14,203 nt of DNA from Flavobacteriales bacterium UBA7519 (GCA_002476905.1 DLND01000096.1:1-14203), one strand, 5' to 3'; shown: positions 6,838 through 13,844, numbered from the stretch's first letter. Numbers and translations: made by a program. The notes: generated from the letters alone by a model not told the origin.

Positions 6838-8148
6838 CTAACTCCTGATCCATTTCCAAATCTCTTTCAAAGTCGCTTTATTTCCATACATTAAAATCCC
6901 AACTCGATAGATTTTTGCAGCAATATAAACCATCAGTAGAGTAGAAGCAATCAATAGGAAAATCGATAACAAAATCTGCCAAAGCGGAACACCAAACGGA
7001 ATTCTCGCAATCATCGCAACCGGCGAAGTAAATGGAATAATCGACAGCCAAAAAGCCATTGGTCCATCCGGATTATTCATAATAGTGAAACTTCCGTAAA
7101 GTCCCAGCATTAATGGAATAATTGCAAACATTGTGAATTGCTGAGTCTCCGTTTCATTGTCAACCGCACTTCCAATTGCTGCATACATCGAGCTGTAAAA
7201 GATGTAACCAAACAAAAAGAAAAATACAAAAACGCTGATGATTCCTACATAATTCATATCCAAAAGAATATGAGAAACTTCGGTAGCAATCTGCTGAAAA
7301 TCCATATTTTTCATTATCTCGCTTTGTTCTGCTGGCATATTTTTTTGCATCGCAGCAAATCCTGTATTAAGGAATATTGCTGCGGTTACCGTCATCGCAA
7401 TCCAAACGATAAACTGTGTCAAAGCCACCAAAGTCACACCTAAGATTTTCCCCATCATCAGTTCAAATGGTTTCACAGACGAGATGATTATTTCCACAAC
7501 ACGGTTGTTTTTCTCTTCCAAAACGCTTCTCATCACACGAACACCGTAAATAATGATGAACATAAAAACCACATACATCAACCCAAAACTCAACGCTGTT
7601 TTGATTCCGAAAGCCATATCACTTTCTGGTCGGTCACTTTCCGTTACATTTTGAGAAATTATTTTGAAACTTTTATCAAGATTCACGATTCTATCTTCGG
7701 ATATTCCAAGCATTTTGATTTTTTCTTTTTTCAAAATATTGCTTAGGTCAGAAGAAATCGAAACCTTCGTATCAGCGCCTATTTTTTTGTTGGTCAATAA
7801 TTTAGTTCCATTTTCCAGCGCATCAAAATTCTTGTCTTTCAATTCAGGAATCATAAGGATTCCGTCCGAACCTTTCAGCTCTTTCAAGTTTTTAACCAAA
7901 GCATTTTCCGTATTAGTTGGCACAAAAGTATAAGTAATGTCTTTCGTCGATTTCAATTGACCAGAAAAAATTCCGCTTTTGTCAACTACTTCAAAATGGT
8001 ATTCAGCCTCGTTGGCTTTGAACATAAAACCAATCAAAGCACCAAATCCGATAATCATCAGCGGCGCCAAAAGTGTCAGAATAATAAAAGATTTTTTCTT
8101 AACCTGCGTCAGAAATTCTCTTTTTGTTATGAGGAATATATTTTTCAT
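6838..8148 (-). CDS. ABC-2 type transporter permease, NatB-like
   Basis: This is the membrane subunit of an ABC exporter working with the ATPase encoded just upstream. The 436 residues show an N-terminal helix (about 21-43) after the basic start MKNIFLITKREF. A large extracytoplasmic domain (about 44-180) follows, then a cluster of some five or six helices in the C-terminal half. Between helices the stretch EEKNNRVVEIIISSVKPFEL, followed by MMGKILG, is the signature of COG1668/NatB-type permeases. NatAB was described as a sodium exporter in Bacillus, but this family is broad and the substrate here is unknown. The gene is second in a two-gene unit. The 121-base gap before it carries a CTTTGCG-type repeat, so the two may be cotranscribed with a structured spacer. 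Confidence 0.87.
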   Translation of the reverse strand: MKNIFLITKREFLTQVKKKSFIILTLLAPLMIIGFGALIGFMFKANEAEYHFEVVDKSGIFSGQLKSTKDITYTFVPTNTENALVKNLKELKGSDGILMIPELKDKNFDALENGTKLLTNKKIGADTKVSISSDLSNILKKEKIKMLGISEDRIVNLDKSFKIISQNVTESDRPESDMAFGIKTALSFGLMYVVFMFIIIYGVRVMRSVLEEKNNRVVEIIISSVKPFELMMGKILGVTLVALTQFIVWIAMTVTAAIFLNTGFAAMQKNMPAEQSEIMKNMDFQQIATEVSHILLDMNYVGIISVFVFFFLFGYIFYSSMYAAIGSAVDNETETQQFTMFAIIPLMLGLYGSFTIMNNPDGPMAFWLSIIPFTSPVAMIARIPFGVPLWQILLSIFLLIASTLLMVYIAAKIYRVGILMYGNKATLKEIWKWIRS

Positions 8149-8176
8149 TATAAAATTTAAAGATTAAAAAAATGAA

Positions 8177-8253
8177 CTTTTGCTGAGCGAAGCGCCTTTG
8201 CGAACCTTAAAACGTTGAGTTGGCAAAAAAACTTTGCGAGCTTTGCGTTCAAA
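8177..8253 (+). repeat. CTTTGCG-rich intergenic repeat, copy A
   Basis: This element lies in the spacer between the ABC ATPase and permease genes. It aligns along its whole length with 9490-9565. The shared blocks are GCTGAG, CTTTGCGAAC, then AAAAAAACTTTGCG, CTTTGCGTT and CAAA, in the same order and orientation with similar spacing. The matching parts are separated by diverged bases. That fits an old dispersed repeat rather than a fresh duplication. Confidence 0.65.
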
Positions 8254-8269
8254 CAAAATCAGTTATCAA

Positions 8270-9175
8270 TTATGACTTCACTGCATTAATGAAAACCTCA
8301 TTCATACTAGGGATTTTCTCATTAAAAGTTCGTATCGTTCCGGTTCTCAGAAGGTCTTGTAAAAGAATCGTTTGATTCTCGGTGTTTTTCAACTCAAAAT
8401 TAAACAAGCCATTCGCTGTTCCTATCGTTTCGATTTGGTATTTTCTCGTCAGTTCTTCCAGATTTTCAGAATTTACATCAGACAAAACCACGGAAAAAAC
8501 ATTCTGCTTAAATTTCTCCCTTACATCAAAAACTTTTCCGTCCAGAACTTTCTTAGAATTGTTGATGAGCGCCACAAAATCGCACATTTCCTCCACACTT
8601 TCCATTCGGTGCGTGGATAGGATAATTGTTGTTCCCTCGTTTTTCAGACGGATGATTTGGTCTTTGATGAGGTTGGCGTTCACAGGGTCAAAACCAGAAA
8701 AAGGCTCATCCAGAATCAACAATTTCGGACGATGCAGAACCGTTACCACAAACTGGATTTTCTGCGCCATTCCTTTGGAAAGTTCACTCAGTTTTTTCTT
8801 CCACCACTGGTCGATATTCAGTTGCTCGAACCAGAATTTCGCTTGCGAAATTGCTTCCTGTCTGGACATTCCTTTCAGCTCTCCAAAATACAAAAGCTGG
8901 TCGCCCACCGGCATATTCTTGTAAAGACCGCGTTCTTCCGGCATATAACCGATGTTTTTGATATGTTCAGGATTTAGTTTTTCACCATCAATCCAAACAT
9001 TACCTTCGTCAGCCTGAGTGATTTGATTAATGATCCGGATAAACGATGTTTTTCCAGCGCCATTAGGACCCAAAAGCCCATAAATACTCGCGGTAGGAAC
9101 TTCAATCGAGAAATCCTGCAGCGCAATTTTCTTCCCGGCGTTGTATGTTTTTTTGATGTTTTCTGCTTTCAGCAT
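8270..9175 (-). CDS. ABC transporter ATP-binding protein, NatA-like
   Basis: This is the ATPase of the exporter formed with the downstream permease. The 301 residues from the ATG at 9175 show Walker A GPNGAGKT (36-43), the family-typical YMPEERGLY in the Q-loop region (77-85), signature LSKGM (132-136), Walker B LLILDEP (152-158) and the switch His189 in STHRM. A C-terminal accessory domain of about 90 residues follows, as in COG4152 proteins. The frame stays open to an ATG at 9373, but the extra 66 codons would be translated from an intergenic repeat and have no family counterpart, so I reject them. It is first in the two-gene unit. I could not find a convincing promoter in the 455 bases upstream; CAAAATTA at 9426-9433 gives TAATTTTG on this strand as a weak candidate. 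Confidence 0.9.
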   Translation of the reverse strand: MLKAENIKKTYNAGKKIALQDFSIEVPTASIYGLLGPNGAGKTSFIRIINQITQADEGNVWIDGEKLNPEHIKNIGYMPEERGLYKNMPVGDQLLYFGELKGMSRQEAISQAKFWFEQLNIDQWWKKKLSELSKGMAQKIQFVVTVLHRPKLLILDEPFSGFDPVNANLIKDQIIRLKNEGTTIILSTHRMESVEEMCDFVALINNSKKVLDGKVFDVREKFKQNVFSVVLSDVNSENLEELTRKYQIETIGTANGLFNFELKNTENQTILLQDLLRTGTIRTFNEKIPSMNEVFINAVKS

Positions 9176-9253
9176 ACATATTTTTTTAATTTTTTTTGGA
9201 GCAACAAGATTGGTCCTTCGGTTCACTATTCCAACCCGCTTTCCGTTGCAATC

Positions 9254-9290
9254 TGTCATTGCGAGGAACGAAGCAATCTCATCATATAGA
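9254..9290 (+). repeat. GCGAGGAACGAAGC-type dispersed repeat
   Basis: The text CATTGCGAGGAACGAAGC, preceded by TGT and followed by AATCTC, is a dispersed intergenic repeat known from many bacterial genomes. When read as protein it gives the familiar spurious peptides RGTKQS, ARNEAI and CEERSN in three frames, as it does here. Full copies often carry an inverted partner (GCTTCGTTCCTCGC). None is seen nearby, so this may be a half copy or a decayed element. It lies in the 455-base gap between the ABC ATPase gene and mvaD. Bases 9291-9489 hold no gene that I can support. Confidence 0.7.
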
Positions 9291-9489
9291 TGTTTTGTCG
9301 CTCGCCATGCCAGGATTTCAACTACAAAACGAAGTTTCGACGATTCCTCTGATAAATATATTAGAAGAGTCAATCGGGGCTATGTTGAGGTTTCGCCTTT
9401 CTTTTCAACGTTTTTTGAAACCGCACAAAATTAGTTTAAAAAAGACAAAAATGTTACAGAAAAATCCAATGAAAAAATGATATTTCTTT

Positions 9490-9565
9490 CTTTGCTGAGT
9501 TTACGTCTTTGCGAACTTTATAGTTTGAAATTTATAAAAAAACTTTGCGCTCTTTGCGTTTCAAA
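9490..9565 (+). repeat. CTTTGCG-rich intergenic repeat, copy B
   Basis: This is the partner of 8177-8253 and has the same orientation: CTTTGCTGAG, then CTTTGCGAAC, then AAAAAAACTTTGCG, CTTTGCGTT and CAAA. It lies about 65 bases upstream of the mvaD start and ends 25 bases before the mvaD -7 box. Confidence 0.65.
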
Positions 9566-9590
9566 ACCCCAAAGTCGAATTTAAAATAAT

Positions 9591-9598
9591 TAAATTTG
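9591..9598 (+). promoter_or_regulatory. -7 promoter box for mvaD
   Basis: TAAATTTG fits TAnnTTTG fully and ends 32 bases before the ATG at 9631. No TTG at 17-23 bases upstream is seen, so the -33 half is missing or diverged. Confidence 0.42.
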
Positions 9599-9630
9599 CG
9601 CAACAAAAGCTATTCGCTAAAATCCAAACT

Positions 9631-10686
9631 ATGACTCAAGAATTTTTGGGCAATTCCCAATTCCAGATATCCAATCAACTCGTTTCCGCAAGCTGTCCTT
9701 CCAATATTGCACTCATCAAATATTGGGGGAAATACGAAAATCAAATTCCGGCCAATCCAAGTATCAGCTATACATTGAACCATTGCAGAACTAATACGAC
9801 GATGGAGTTTTTTGCTGGAGAAGACTTTTCTGTACAGACTTTTTTGGCAGGAAATGAAGAAAAGAAATTCGCTGAGAAAATTGAAAAATATTTCAAAAAC
9901 ATCGAGCAATATCTGCCTTGGATTCTGAAAGGAAAATACATCATCCAAACTGAAAATACATTTCCCCACAGTTCAGGAATCGCAAGTTCAGCTTCCGGTT
10001 TTGGAGCGATTTCAAAATGTCTGATGAGTTTAGATGAAATTTTCACTAATAATTCGGATGACAATTTTAAAACCAAAAAAGAAAGCTTTTTGGCAAGATT
10101 AGGAAGTGGAAGTGCTTGCAGAAGTCTTTACGAAGGTTTGGTGGTTTGGGGAAAAACTGAAGAAGTGGAAGGCAGTTCGGATTTGTTTGCTGTTCCTTAT
10201 AATAATGACGAGATTCACCCGATTTTCAAAAACTTCAACGATTGGGTTTTATTGATTCACGAGGGGCAGAAATCGGTTTCTTCAACGGTTGGTCACGGTT
10301 TGATGAACACTAATCCTTACGCTGAAAGACGTTTCCAGGAAGCTCACGAGAATTTCACCAAACTGAAGACGATTCTTTCATCAGGCGATATGGAAGGTTT
10401 CATCAAATTGGTTGAACACGAAGCTTTGACACTTCACGCTATGATGATGATGAGCGACCCTGCTTTTATACTGATGCAAACAGGTACCTTGCAAGTCATT
10501 AATAAAATTTGGGAATTTAGAAAAATCACAGGTTTGGCTTTGTTCTTTACTTTGGATGCAGGCGCAAACGTTCATCTTCTTTTCCCTAATGATATCGACA
10601 ACGACAGAATCACAGATTTCATCAAAACAGAACTGATTCCATTGACGCAAAAAGGTGGAGTAGTGAAAGATGTGATGAGGTTTTAA
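9631..10686 (+). CDS. mvaD: Diphosphomevalonate decarboxylase
   Basis: This enzyme catalyses the ATP-dependent decarboxylation of mevalonate 5-diphosphate to isopentenyl diphosphate, the last step of the mevalonate pathway that supplies isoprenoids. It is a cytosolic GHMP-superfamily enzyme of 351 residues, the usual length. Diagnostic segments are SCPSNIALIKYWGKY (about 23-37), the substrate loop PANPSISYTLN, the ATP-binding loop HSSGIASSASGFGA (113-126), RLGSGSACRSLYEG, and LDAGANVHLLF carrying the probable catalytic Asp309. No other mevalonate gene lies in the window, so the pathway genes are dispersed here. The mevalonate route is common in flavobacteria, which agrees with the proposed host. 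Its stop is followed within 20 bases by a long inverted repeat. Confidence 0.94.
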   Translation: MTQEFLGNSQFQISNQLVSASCPSNIALIKYWGKYENQIPANPSISYTLNHCRTNTTMEFFAGEDFSVQTFLAGNEEKKFAEKIEKYFKNIEQYLPWILKGKYIIQTENTFPHSSGIASSASGFGAISKCLMSLDEIFTNNSDDNFKTKKESFLARLGSGSACRSLYEGLVVWGKTEEVEGSSDLFAVPYNNDEIHPIFKNFNDWVLLIHEGQKSVSSTVGHGLMNTNPYAERRFQEAHENFTKLKTILSSGDMEGFIKLVEHEALTLHAMMMMSDPAFILMQTGTLQVINKIWEFRKITGLALFFTLDAGANVHLLFPNDIDNDRITDFIKTELIPLTQKGGVVKDVMRF

Positions 10687-10704
10687 TTTTTGTAAAATGT
10701 ATTA

Positions 10705-10752
10705 TGTACAAAGTCAAATGTACTTAATACTTTATACATTTGACTTTGTACA
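10705..10752. repeat. Perfect 18-bp inverted repeat between mvaD and the beta-lactamase gene
   Basis: TGTACAAAGTCAAATGTA at 10705-10722 is repeated in perfect reverse complement at 10735-10752, with a 12-base AT-rich loop. The right arm ends six bases before the ATG at 10759. There is no T-run on either side, so a simple intrinsic terminator is unlikely. It could be a protein-binding operator, an RNA hairpin that masks translation initiation, or a member of a small palindromic repeat family. Confidence 0.85.
10735..10742 (+). promoter_or_regulatory. Possible -7 box inside the palindrome's right arm
   Basis: TACATTTG matches TAnnTTTG and would start transcription about 10 bases before the beta-lactamase ATG. 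Because the arms are inverted copies, the same box occurs on the minus strand in the left arm. No -33 TTG is present at the right spacing, so this is tentative. Confidence 0.3.
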
Positions 10753-10758
10753 AAAAAT

Positions 10759-11625
10759 ATGAAAAAATTAACAATACTATTCCTCCTAACCATCTTCTTT
10801 TTAGGAAATGCACAAACTGTAACTGAACCAAAAAACAATCCTGAAAAATGGTCTCAGCCTTATGAACCGTTTAGAATTGTTGGGAATTTGTATTATGTCG
10901 GGACTTATGATTTGGCATCTTATCTAATTGTTACCAATAAAGGAAATATCCTTATCAATACAGGTTTAGCCGATTCTTATCCACAAATCAAAGCAAACAT
11001 TGAGAAGTTAGGATTCAAATATAAAGACATCAAAATCTTGACTATGACTCAAGCTCATTTTGACCATATGGGAGCAATGGCTGATATCAAAGCCGATACA
11101 GGCGCAAAACTTTATGTTGACCAAGCAGAATTAACAGAACTGAAATCAGGTGGGAAATCCGATTATGAATTGTGGAAATATGGAGTGACTTTCAAACCTT
11201 TGAATCCTGATTTTCTTTTGAAAAATAATGATAAAATCAAATTAGGAAATACGACTTTGACTTTACTTCATCATCCCGGTCACACAAAAGGTTCTTGCAG
11301 TTTTATCTTCGAAACCAAAGATAAAGACAGAATTTATAAAGTTTTGATTGCAAATATGCCGTCTATTATTATCGACCACAAATTTTCTGATGTTCACACT
11401 TATCCAAATATGCAGAAAGATTATGCTTATACTTTGGATGCGATGAAAAAGCTGGATTTTGATGTTTGGGTAGCTTCGCATGCAAGCCAATTCAATTTGC
11501 ACGAGAAACGTAAATCTGGAGATGCTTACAATCCAAAACTGTTTATGGATAAAGAAAATTATTTCAAAGAACTGAAGGAATTGGAAGATGATTATCAGAA
11601 AAAAGTAAACGAAGAATCAAAATAA
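10759..11625 (+). CDS. Subclass B3 metallo-beta-lactamase, GOB-like
   Basis: This is a periplasmic zinc hydrolase expected to open the beta-lactam ring, including that of carbapenems. The 288 residues start with a signal peptide (MKKLTILFLLTIFFLGNA), and the total length is close to GOB enzymes. The zinc motif reads TQAHFDH: Gln98, His100, Asp102 and His103, with the further ligands His175 in HPGHTKGS and His241 in ASHASQF. In standard numbering Gln98 is position 116, where most B3 enzymes have His. Met200 in ANMPSI probably falls at position 221, where most have Ser. Both changes are known for GOB enzymes of Elizabethkingia. Activity and spectrum are inferred. It is first in a likely three-gene unit, with a perfect inverted repeat just before its start, and looks resident rather than mobile. 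Confidence 0.9.
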   Translation: MKKLTILFLLTIFFLGNAQTVTEPKNNPEKWSQPYEPFRIVGNLYYVGTYDLASYLIVTNKGNILINTGLADSYPQIKANIEKLGFKYKDIKILTMTQAHFDHMGAMADIKADTGAKLYVDQAELTELKSGGKSDYELWKYGVTFKPLNPDFLLKNNDKIKLGNTTLTLLHHPGHTKGSCSFIFETKDKDRIYKVLIANMPSIIIDHKFSDVHTYPNMQKDYAYTLDAMKKLDFDVWVASHASQFNLHEKRKSGDAYNPKLFMDKENYFKELKELEDDYQKKVNEESK

Positions 11626-11637
11626 TACATTTTAAAA

Positions 11638-12135
11638 TTGAAATCCGTTACGTTTTTGCAATTAAGAAGGAAAGAAAGATATTCTAAATTTGGAGTTTAT
11701 AAAGTAATTCCAATTAAAAAAACATTTCGTCAAAGTAATAATTTGTTTTGGTTGATTCTAATTTTTTCTTTGATGTTATTTTTTTATATCTATAAAACAA
11801 ATAATTCGGAAGAGTCTTATAAACCAGCTATGGGTATAGTTGTATATTCAATTTTTATATTTGGTTATTTTGTTAAATTTTCTTTAAGTTTATTTTTTCC
11901 TGAATTGATTTTAAATGGAAATGGAATTAAATTTATAGGAAAAAAATCCATTGATTGGAAAGAAATTAAAAAGATAAAAATTGCATATAATGGTGTTTCC
12001 AAAATTAGTGTTGTTATAATCAAAAGGAATTCAAAAAAGATAACAGAAAGTCTTAGTCTTTCAAATCTTCCTGAAATCAAATTTTTTATAAGGTCATTCA
12101 ATAGAAGATACGGAACAAGAAAAATTTATCTATAA
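11638..12135 (+). CDS. Small membrane protein with PH-like C-terminal region, TTG start
   Basis: I do not recognise a named family. The 165 residues have a basic N-terminal stretch (about 1-34), two membrane helices (36-52 and 65-88) and a C-terminal part. The latter begins LILNGNGIKFIGKKSIDWKEIKKIKI, which looks like the start of a bacterial PH-like domain (strand, turn, then WKEIKKI). It is 12 bases after the beta-lactamase stop and in the same frame. The only start codon that covers the N-terminus is TTG at 11638. A later ATG would cut off the basic stretch and part of helix 1. Its stop overlaps the next gene as TAATG, which points to translational coupling. Base composition is clearly more AT-rich than its neighbours. 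A role in the beta-lactamase's function is not shown. Confidence 0.65.
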   Translation: MKSVTFLQLRRKERYSKFGVYKVIPIKKTFRQSNNLFWLILIFSLMLFFYIYKTNNSEESYKPAMGIVVYSIFIFGYFVKFSLSLFFPELILNGNGIKFIGKKSIDWKEIKKIKIAYNGVSKISVVIIKRNSKKITESLSLSNLPEIKFFIRSFNRRYGTRKIYL

Positions 12136-12512
12136 TGAAAATCCACCACATCGCCATCATCTGTTCCAATTACGAAGTTTCCAAAAAATTCTATACAGAA
12201 GTTTTAGAACTTAATATTATTCGTGAAGTTTATCGTGAAGAGAGACAGTCTTACAAATTGGATTTAGCAATCGGAGAACATTATGTGATTGAATTATTCT
12301 CTTTCCCGAATCCGCCAGCTCGACTTTCAAGACCGGAAAGTTGTGGACTTCGACATATCGCTTTTTCAGTTGAAAATGTAGAAGATAAAAGAAACGAATT
12401 AATTTCAAAAGGATTAGAATGCGAAGAAATCAGAATTGATGAATTTACGGATAAGAAATTCTTCTTTACAACTGATCCTGATAATTTACCTTTGGAGTTT
12501 TATGAAAATTAA
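12135..12512 (+). CDS. VOC family metalloprotein, YaeR/GloA2-like
   Basis: This is a 125-residue cytosolic vicinal-oxygen-chelate protein closely similar to Escherichia coli YaeR along its full length. Shared blocks are HHIAIICSNYEVSKKFY, VYREERQSYKLDL, VIELFSFPNPPARLSRPE, CGLRHIAFSVENV and DPDNLPLEFYE. Probable metal ligands are His5, Glu53, His74 and Glu121, so the site is intact. YaeR-type proteins are often annotated as glyoxalase-like, but the reaction is not established. The ATG shares one base with the preceding stop (TAATG), so it is the last gene of the beta-lactamase unit. No T-rich hairpin follows; only a short AT-rich direct repeat separates it from the convergent DUF1634 gene. 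Confidence 0.85.
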   Translation: MKIHHIAIICSNYEVSKKFYTEVLELNIIREVYREERQSYKLDLAIGEHYVIELFSFPNPPARLSRPESCGLRHIAFSVENVEDKRNELISKGLECEEIRIDEFTDKKFFFTTDPDNLPLEFYEN

Positions 12513-12552
12513 AACTAAGAGATAATAGACGGATAGATAAAAGACTTTGAAA

Positions 12553-12586
12553 ATCATTTATTATTCATCAATTATCATTTATAATT
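12553..12586 (+). repeat. Short AT-rich direct repeat between convergent genes
   Basis: ATCATTTATTATT at 12553-12565 recurs as ATCATTTATAATT at 12574-12586, with a 21-base period and one difference. It fills the end of the 74-base gap between two convergent genes and abuts the DUF1634 stop codon. It may be only low-complexity sequence. Confidence 0.3.
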
Positions 12587-12973
12587 TTAATGTGCGTAAC
12601 CAGTCAAAAAGCTGACAATCATAATGGTTAGCACTATCACAGAAATCACCACATAAGTGTAATCTTTCTCTTTGAGGTATCCTATCAATGCAAATATAAT
12701 TCTTACCAAAGGTGTAAGGATTAGGAACAAAATTCCCAACTGAATAATGGCCATTCCTTCACCTTTCATAAGCGAAGTCCAAAAACTTCCCCATACTTTT
12801 TCTGATGAGTCGCCCATTTCCAAAAGATTGTATTTTCTAGGCATTTTGAAACCTTCGGTAAACAGTTTGATAAATCCAACAAGTGATGTCACTACAGAGA
12901 GTAATACCCCTAGTCGCAGCAGATTGCCAACAGAACGATTCAGGTCTACATCGGTAAATGGTCTGGTTCTCAT
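12587..12973 (-). CDS. DUF1634 family membrane protein
   Basis: A 128-residue inner-membrane protein with three predicted helices (about 17-37, 74-98 and 105-126). The pattern of a first helix in LLRLGVLLSVVTSLVG, then a loop with GFKMPRKYNL, then GEGMAIIQLGILFLILTPLVRI is typical of DUF1634. This family is usually found next to a TauE/SafE permease, as here. Its ATG overlaps the exporter's stop by one base (TAATG), so the two are translationally coupled and may form one transporter. Biochemical function is unknown. Confidence 0.82.
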   Translation of the reverse strand: MRTRPFTDVDLNRSVGNLLRLGVLLSVVTSLVGFIKLFTEGFKMPRKYNLLEMGDSSEKVWGSFWTSLMKGEGMAIIQLGILFLILTPLVRIIFALIGYLKEKDYTYVVISVIVLTIMIVSFLTGYAH

Positions 12974-13803
12974 TATTGGAAATTTTTGGCAACGCCGTTA
13001 TACATCATGTAAATCGAAAGGAGTGTGATTACAATCGCAAAAAATGTCTTTAGTTTTTTTGTCTTGGAAACCATCAAAGTTTTTGAACCAATGAAACTGC
13101 CAACTACAACGCCAATTAGAACCGGAGCTGCGATCACAGGAATAATCTGACCTCTCTGGAAATAAATCAAAGCACCTGCAACAGCCGTCACCCCAATCAT
13201 AAAATTACTCGTTGTCGTAGATACTTTGAAAGGTAATTTCATCATATTGTCCATTGCCAAAACCTTCAAAGCGCCAGAGCCGATTCCCAGAAGTCCGGAC
13301 ATTGCGCCTGCAAAAACCATCATCAGAAATCCGGGAATACTGTTTCTCGCAGCATAACTTTTGATGCCGTCTTTGTCCGGAAATGTTCCATAGAGTTTTA
13401 GTTTATGTTCCAGGCTGCCTTTTATTAGCTCTTCCTGATGATCAGGTTTCCCCCGTAAATTCAATAAAACTGTCAAAATCAAGATACTTGCGAAAATAAT
13501 TCCAATGGTATTAGGATTGAGAAATCCTGAAACCAATGCGCCCACAACAGCGCCCATTGTGGTGGCAATTTCAAGAAACATCCCGATCCGCATATTGGTA
13601 AAGCCTTCTTTTACAAAAGCTACTGCAGCGCCTGAAGAGGTTCCGATTACAGAAATAAGCGAAGCACCAATTGCATAATGCATCGGAACGCCAAAACCAA
13701 GTGTAAGAAGAGGAATAATGATGACACCGCCACCTAGACCTGTAAGAGAACCCATCAATCCGGCAGCTATGGCTCCAATGAAGAGAATTATGATTTCTGA
13801 CAT
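12973..13803 (-). CDS. TauE/SafE (TSUP) family anion exporter
   Basis: This is an inner-membrane permease of the 4-TOUL/TauE/SafE family. Known members export sulfite, sulfoacetate or other sulfur-containing anions, but the substrate here is inference only. From the ATG at 13803 it has 276 residues, the normal length, mostly hydrophobic. The two internally related halves each carry a glycine-rich turn near the start: MGSLTGLGGGVIIIPLL at the N-terminus and SGLLGIGSGALKVLAMD in the second half, the latter followed by STTTSNFMIGVTA. A longer reading from an ATG at 13860 would add 19 polar residues and pass through the promoter box, so I reject it. It is first in a coupled pair with DUF1634. Confidence 0.88.
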   Translation of the reverse strand: MSEIIILFIGAIAAGLMGSLTGLGGGVIIIPLLTLGFGVPMHYAIGASLISVIGTSSGAAVAFVKEGFTNMRIGMFLEIATTMGAVVGALVSGFLNPNTIGIIFASILILTVLLNLRGKPDHQEELIKGSLEHKLKLYGTFPDKDGIKSYAARNSIPGFLMMVFAGAMSGLLGIGSGALKVLAMDNMMKLPFKVSTTTSNFMIGVTAVAGALIYFQRGQIIPVIAAPVLIGVVVGSFIGSKTLMVSKTKKLKTFFAIVITLLSIYMMYNGVAKNFQ

Positions 13804-13807
13804 AGTA

Positions 13808-13844
13808 CAAATATAGACTTTTGAGCAGTATTTTTCCCTGCAAA
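13808..13844 (-). promoter_or_regulatory. Promoter of the TauE/DUF1634 pair, -7 box four bases from the ATG
   Basis: The minus strand has TATATTTG (13808-13815), a full -7 match, followed by four bases and then the ATG at 13803. TTTG at 13841-13844 lies 25 bases upstream, slightly more than the usual spacing, and could be the -33 element. The start point would fall at or beside the initiation codon. Confidence 0.5.

Noticed and set aside
8382..8924. 180-codon open frame antisense to the ABC ATPase
   Set aside because: It lies entirely within a conserved gene on the opposite strand, and its translation resembles no protein family.
9176..9373. 66-codon N-terminal extension of the ABC ATPase
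   Set aside because: It is translated through the GCGAGGAACGAAGC repeat and gives typical spurious peptides. The ABC domain begins naturally at the ATG at 9175.
9141..9480. Short plus-strand open frames containing RGTKQS, ARNEAI or CEERSN
   Set aside because: These are the well-known false frames of the dispersed repeat and lie partly antisense to the ATPase gene. No start signal or family support.
8149..9630. Insertion sequence bounded by the two CTTTGCG repeats
   Set aside because: The repeats are direct rather than inverted, contain no transposase between them, and the enclosed gene is an ordinary ABC ATPase partnered with a gene outside the interval.
10705..10758. Palindrome as an intrinsic terminator of mvaD
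   Set aside because: The right arm is followed by AAAAAATATG on the plus strand, and no T-run follows the left arm on the minus strand, so the tract needed for termination is missing.
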